Source: Desulfobacterales bacterium (GTDB taxonomy: Bacteria; Desulfobacterota; Desulfobacteria; Desulfobacterales; UBA11574). From it: a stretch of DNA of 13,860 nucleotides. The position numbers were made by a program, and so were the translations under genes. The stretch is from contig JAQYVG010000067.1 of assembly GCA_030145595.1 (NCBI GenBank), forward strand, positions 1 to 13,860, in the 5' to 3' direction. This document shows positions 13,748-13,860 of this stretch, piece after piece (position 1 is the first letter of the stretch; each line of letters opens with the position of its first letter). The notes beneath the pieces are model-generated. The model ran no database searches. It saw nothing but the letters and a program-made list of their open reading frames with translations, and was not told the DNA's origin.

Positions 13748-13860
13748 GATCTCGTAAAAAATCACGAGGTCAACGATAGATGGCTAAGCAAAAAGGTTCA
13801 TATACCCCCGACAAACCACGGCGGGATAAAAAGGCGTAGTGTTTTTTCAGGAACGAGGCC
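13748..13860. repeat. Diverged copy of the GATGG-type repeat, cut by the window edge
   Basis: GATCTCGTAAAAAATCACGA at the left resembles the GATGGTTTCGTAAAAAGTC end of the element at 12180. Further in, GATGGCTAAGCAAAAAGG parallels GACGGCAAAGTAAAAAGC. AAGGCGTAG...CAGGAACGAGGC parallels AAGGCGCGC...GAGGAATGAGGC. Order and spacing are kept, in the same orientation. The right end lies beyond the window. It occupies the DNA just upstream of asnS. Confidence 0.6.

Noticed and set aside
13741..13775. Possible asnS promoter using TTGACC at about 13768-13773
   Set aside because: The -35 is good, but at 16-18 bp spacing the best -10 match is only about 3 of 6, and the hexamer lies inside the repeat. 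Not strong enough to list.
1..13860. A new defence system, biosynthetic cluster, CRISPR array or mobile enzyme
   Set aside because: Every supported gene belongs to a well-known housekeeping family, and no regularly spaced repeats, transposase or integrase are encoded.

Overview
The window is a stretch of bacterial core-genome DNA. All twelve genes I can support (eleven protein genes and one tRNA) lie on the minus strand, so transcription runs from high to low coordinates. It carries the conserved transcription/translation/RNA-processing cluster rimP-nusA-infB-ylxP-rbfA-nrnA-truB-rpsO-pnp. This is preceded by asnS and a tRNA-Gly and followed by an M16 zinc protease. Moderate GC, the gene order (ylxP and nrnA between infB and truB) and several intergenic palindromic repeats beginning with GATGGTTTCGTAAAAAGTC suggest a sulfate-reducer-like member of the Desulfobacterota (former Deltaproteobacteria). 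That assignment is inference from recalled patterns, not a search.

Layout in transcription order. A diverged, window-truncated repeat (13748-13860) precedes asnS (12332-13714). A 151-bp inverted-repeat element (12180-12330) starts 1 bp after the asnS stop. A good sigma70-type promoter (12131-12159) then drives tRNA-Gly(CCC) (12042-12116). About 150 nt further on is a strong intrinsic terminator (11862-11894), then a two-hairpin repeat (11817-11858) and rimP. A second, unrelated 151-bp palindromic element (11088-11238) fills the rimP-nusA gap. nusA, infB and ylxP follow, then another copy of the two-hairpin module (6461-6514), then rbfA, nrnA, truB, a lone repeat end (4196-4216) and rpsO. After rpsO come a perfect stem-loop, an intrinsic terminator and a candidate new promoter. 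The pnp leader contains a 98-bp inverted-repeat element. pnp and the M16 protease gene are 2 bp apart. Positions 1-118 hold only degenerate short repeats.

Functionally the genes form one information-processing unit. RimP and RbfA mature the 30S subunit, IF2 starts translation and NusA tunes RNA polymerase. TruB modifies tRNA, S15 is a primary 30S protein, NrnA removes the short RNAs that exonucleases leave, and PNPase degrades mRNA. The tRNA-Gly upstream of rimP holds the place that metY holds in Escherichia coli.

I found no mobile enzyme, CRISPR array, defence gene or unknown protein family. What is unusual lies in the intergenic DNA. At least four kinds of palindromic repeat sit in this operon, several directly at stop codons, and some lie where RNA-level regulation would be expected.
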